From assembly GCF_002849615.1 (NCBI RefSeq), contig NZ_PDNV01000011.1:62001-126000 (forward strand): DNA of 64,000 bases, written 5' to 3'. The first letter of the stretch is position 1. Each line of letters begins with the position of its first letter. This DNA is from Pollutimonas nitritireducens. Lineage in GTDB: Bacteria > Pseudomonadota > Gammaproteobacteria > Burkholderiales > Burkholderiaceae_B. A program made the position numbers and the translations under genes. Positions 62,535 to 64,000 of this stretch are shown one piece after another. The notes under the pieces were generated by a model, which was given only the letters and a program-made list of their open reading frames with translations, ran no database searches and had not been told where the DNA came from.

Positions 62535-62550
62535 ATTACATTTTTGTCAT
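62535..62550. promoter_or_regulatory. CopR-box palindrome before the copper ATPase gene
   Basis: ATTACATTTTTGTCAT on the plus strand reads ATGACAAAAATGTAAT on the minus strand, the same as the box before the DUF2933 gene and in the same orientation relative to the gene it serves. It lies 150 bases before the ATPase start and just past the DUF4148 gene. Confidence 0.7.
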
Positions 62551-62652
62551 GAATAATGACGACAATAGCTAATCGACGGATCGCATTTTAGTAGACATCT
62601 ATAAATTAAAGATACACATGCACCAAAACAATGAACCATCGTATACGAGGCA

Positions 62653-62985
62653 TTAAGCGCCCGTATAAAAGCTTTGAATGTATGCTTTTTCTCTAGCGGT
62701 CAGTGCCTTTAATTCCTGCTGAACCTGTGCTCGTGACTTCATTGGCTCAGCGTTGATTTGAGGCCAAATACCTGTCGCTTCTCCTTGACGTGTAGCCCAA
62801 GTAGGGTCTGCCTTGGCTTGCTCAAGCTCCTGGAGCACCTGCGTTCGACTCTTCATGTTGGACCAATCCTGCACTTCGGTACCGCCCTGCTCACTATTAT
62901 CGGGAATCCAATAAGCAAAACTGGTGGCGGGAACCGCTAATGCAGCGGCTAGCAAGGCGAAAAGAGTTTTTGAACGAAATGACAT
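62653..62985 (-). CDS. DUF4148-domain exported protein
   Basis: The protein has 110 residues from the ATG at 62985 (MSFRSKTLFALLAAALAVPA, signal peptide ending TSFA-Y). Two copies of the DUF4148 repeat are seen: KSRTQVLQELEQAKADPTW and KSRAQVQQELKALTAREKA. DUF4148 proteins are small periplasmic proteins common in Burkholderiales, with no known biochemical role. It lies upstream of the ATPase gene on the same strand, with the copper box in between. It may be metal-induced; no promoter of its own is obvious. Confidence 0.88.
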   Translation of the reverse strand: MSFRSKTLFALLAAALAVPATSFAYWIPDNSEQGGTEVQDWSNMKSRTQVLQELEQAKADPTWATRQGEATGIWPQINAEPMKSRAQVQQELKALTAREKAYIQSFYTGA

Positions 62986-63228
62986 AGTAGGTTCCATTGA
63001 GAGTCGTTGCCGCGAAGCGCTGTCATACTGCGCGATCGCTCTGCCAGTTCTTTCTGGTCAGGACTCCACTTTAGCGAGCAGCGCCCAACAGTCCGATGAC
63101 GCTGGTATGACGAATACGTCATTATTTGGTCTACCTTTGTAATGTAGGCCGCATCGAGGTAATGACCCGGTAACAGCACAGAAATTGCTGACGAACAAGG
63201 TTCGAGCAGTAAGTGCGGACTGAAACCC

Positions 63229-63956
63229 GTGCGTTATTGCTTCAAGATTCCTATTATCGCCCAACCTATCGATTACTTTCTTATTGTCTGGTTTGCTCTA
63301 GCGACTATATCCACAGCCTGCGTTGCGTGGGATCCGTTTCACCATAATCCCGAGCCGGTGGTAATGAAGTGGAGCTTCGTGTTGGTGATCTCTATATGGG
63401 GCCGATCGGCTTGCTGCTGTATGTAATAGCCGATGAAGAGCCCAGGTCAGGCGCGCATGAGCAATTCATCAAGCCACTGTGGAAACAAAGCGCATGCTCA
63501 ACCATCCACTGCGTGGCAGGCGACGCCACTGGCACTATCCTGACGGCGGCGACCACGGCAGCGCTGGGGCTACCGATGTGGTTGGATCGCATTGTTGACT
63601 ATTTAGCGGGGGGCGCGTTTGGTCTTTTCATCTTCCAGTCTCTTTTTATGGAAAGCATGATTGGCGGCAGCTACTGGGATAGTGTCAAAAAGTCCTTCAT
63701 CCCGGAATTTATTAGTATGAATGCCATGATGGCAGGCATAGCGCCCACCATGAGGCTGCTAATAACTGCACGCAACATGCGGGCGATGGAGCCGGTCTAA
63801 CTGCTGTTTTGGGGCGTCATGTCAGTTGGTATCATTGCTGGTTTTGCCGTAACTTACCCCGTCAATGGCTGGAGGGTAGCCAGGCAGATGAAACACGGCT
63901 TGAAGACCGAACGCCCAGACGAAACAAAACAGACAAAAAAACAACCACTCAAGTAA
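63229..63956 (+). pseudogene. Broken DUF4396-domain membrane protein gene
   Basis: The frame from GTG 63229 reads IAQPIDYFLIVWFALATIST and MKWSFVLV, then the family sequence shifts to another frame near 63387-63395 (DLYMGPIGLLLYVIADEEPR). That frame runs WKQSACSTIHCVAGDATGTI, LPMWLDRIVDYLAGGAFGLF, SMNAMMAGIAPTMRLL to a TAA at 63798-63800, and resumes in the same frame as LLFWGVMSVGIIAGFAVTYP down to a TAA at 63954-63956. This fits one DUF4396 protein broken by a one-base deletion and a nonsense codon. Sequencing error could explain one lesion but hardly both. Confidence 0.75.
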
Positions 63957-63994
63957 CGGCCATACATCAGTAAAGCCCTCTGCGGAGGGACATC

Positions 63995-64000
63995 ATGCCA
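63995..64000 (+). CDS. Start of a further gene at the window edge
   Basis: GGAGG at 63984-63988 stands six bases before an ATG at 63995, and the window ends two codons later (Met-Pro). Only the initiation signal can be seen, so no product can be named. Confidence 0.35.

Noticed and set aside
1-64000. tRNA, rRNA, insertion sequences and CRISPR arrays
   Set aside because: I looked for cloverleaf ends, transposase motifs, terminal inverted repeats and regularly spaced repeats and found none that I could support.

Overview
The window is a piece of a betaproteobacterial chromosome, most likely Burkholderiales, family Alcaligenaceae. The evidence is a Bug-type tricarboxylate receptor, a LivFGHMK-type transporter in a catabolic operon, several MocR and LysR regulators, and a housekeeping backbone (thyA-folA, gcvTHP, dcd, mrp-tamA-tamB, metG) of the type seen in Bordetella, Achromobacter and Pusillimonas relatives. 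I cannot fix the genus. I found no rRNA, tRNA or CRISPR array.

Layout. (1) 1-1195: the 3' part of thyA, then folA. (2) 1232-15374: an accessory metabolic block. It holds a MocR regulator divergent from an omega-aminotransferase; an aldehyde dehydrogenase, beta-hydroxyacid dehydrogenase and IclR regulator set divergent from a Bug receptor; and a long leftward operon made of a SCP2-like protein, an alpha/beta hydrolase, a complete branched-chain-amino-acid-type ABC transporter and a lactonase-like metallo-beta-lactamase-fold enzyme. Similar GTTCT/AGAAC palindromes precede two of these units. (3) 15508-20338: the glycine cleavage system gcvT-gcvH-gcvP behind a tandem glycine riboswitch. (4) 20438-35552: a ParB-domain protein, a BaiN-type flavoprotein, an Orn/Lys/Arg decarboxylase, dcd, tamB, tamA, mrp, a small membrane protein, metG and a CDF metal transporter. 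(5) 35644-43322: a DUF2231 membrane protein with a sorbosone-dehydrogenase-like lipoprotein, mmsA with a divergent LysR, a secreted DUF6282 protein, and a LysE exporter divergent from a second MocR.

(6) About 43.4 kb to the window end looks like an acquired island. The DNA becomes more AT-rich, intergenic gaps are long, gene remnants appear, and the cargo is copper and redox defence. It opens with a pair of direct repeats, a LysR effector domain without its DNA-binding domain, an XRE regulator with its own palindrome, a TlpA-type thioredoxin fused to a membrane domain and coupled to a 40-residue ORF, and a full-length LysR. The copper module follows: a CueO-like multicopper oxidase, a small membrane protein, copS-copR, a CopZ-like chaperone, a DUF2933 protein, an F510_1955-type beta-propeller protein, a 37-residue membrane peptide, copA-copB, a cupredoxin, an M23 peptidase, a cytochrome c, a copper P-type ATPase, a DUF4148 protein and a broken DUF4396 gene. 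Five near-identical palindromes (ATTACAAAAATGTAAT type) lie in front of copR, the copZ/DUF2933 pair, copA and the ATPase, with one orphan copy. They are good candidates for CopR operators that tie the module together: cytoplasmic Cu(I) is bound by CopZ and exported by the ATPase, and periplasmic copper is oxidised and bound by the two oxidases, CopB and the cupredoxin.

The least explained parts are the lactonase/hydrolase/Liv operon, the orphan LysR effector domain, and the small coupled ORFs of the island.
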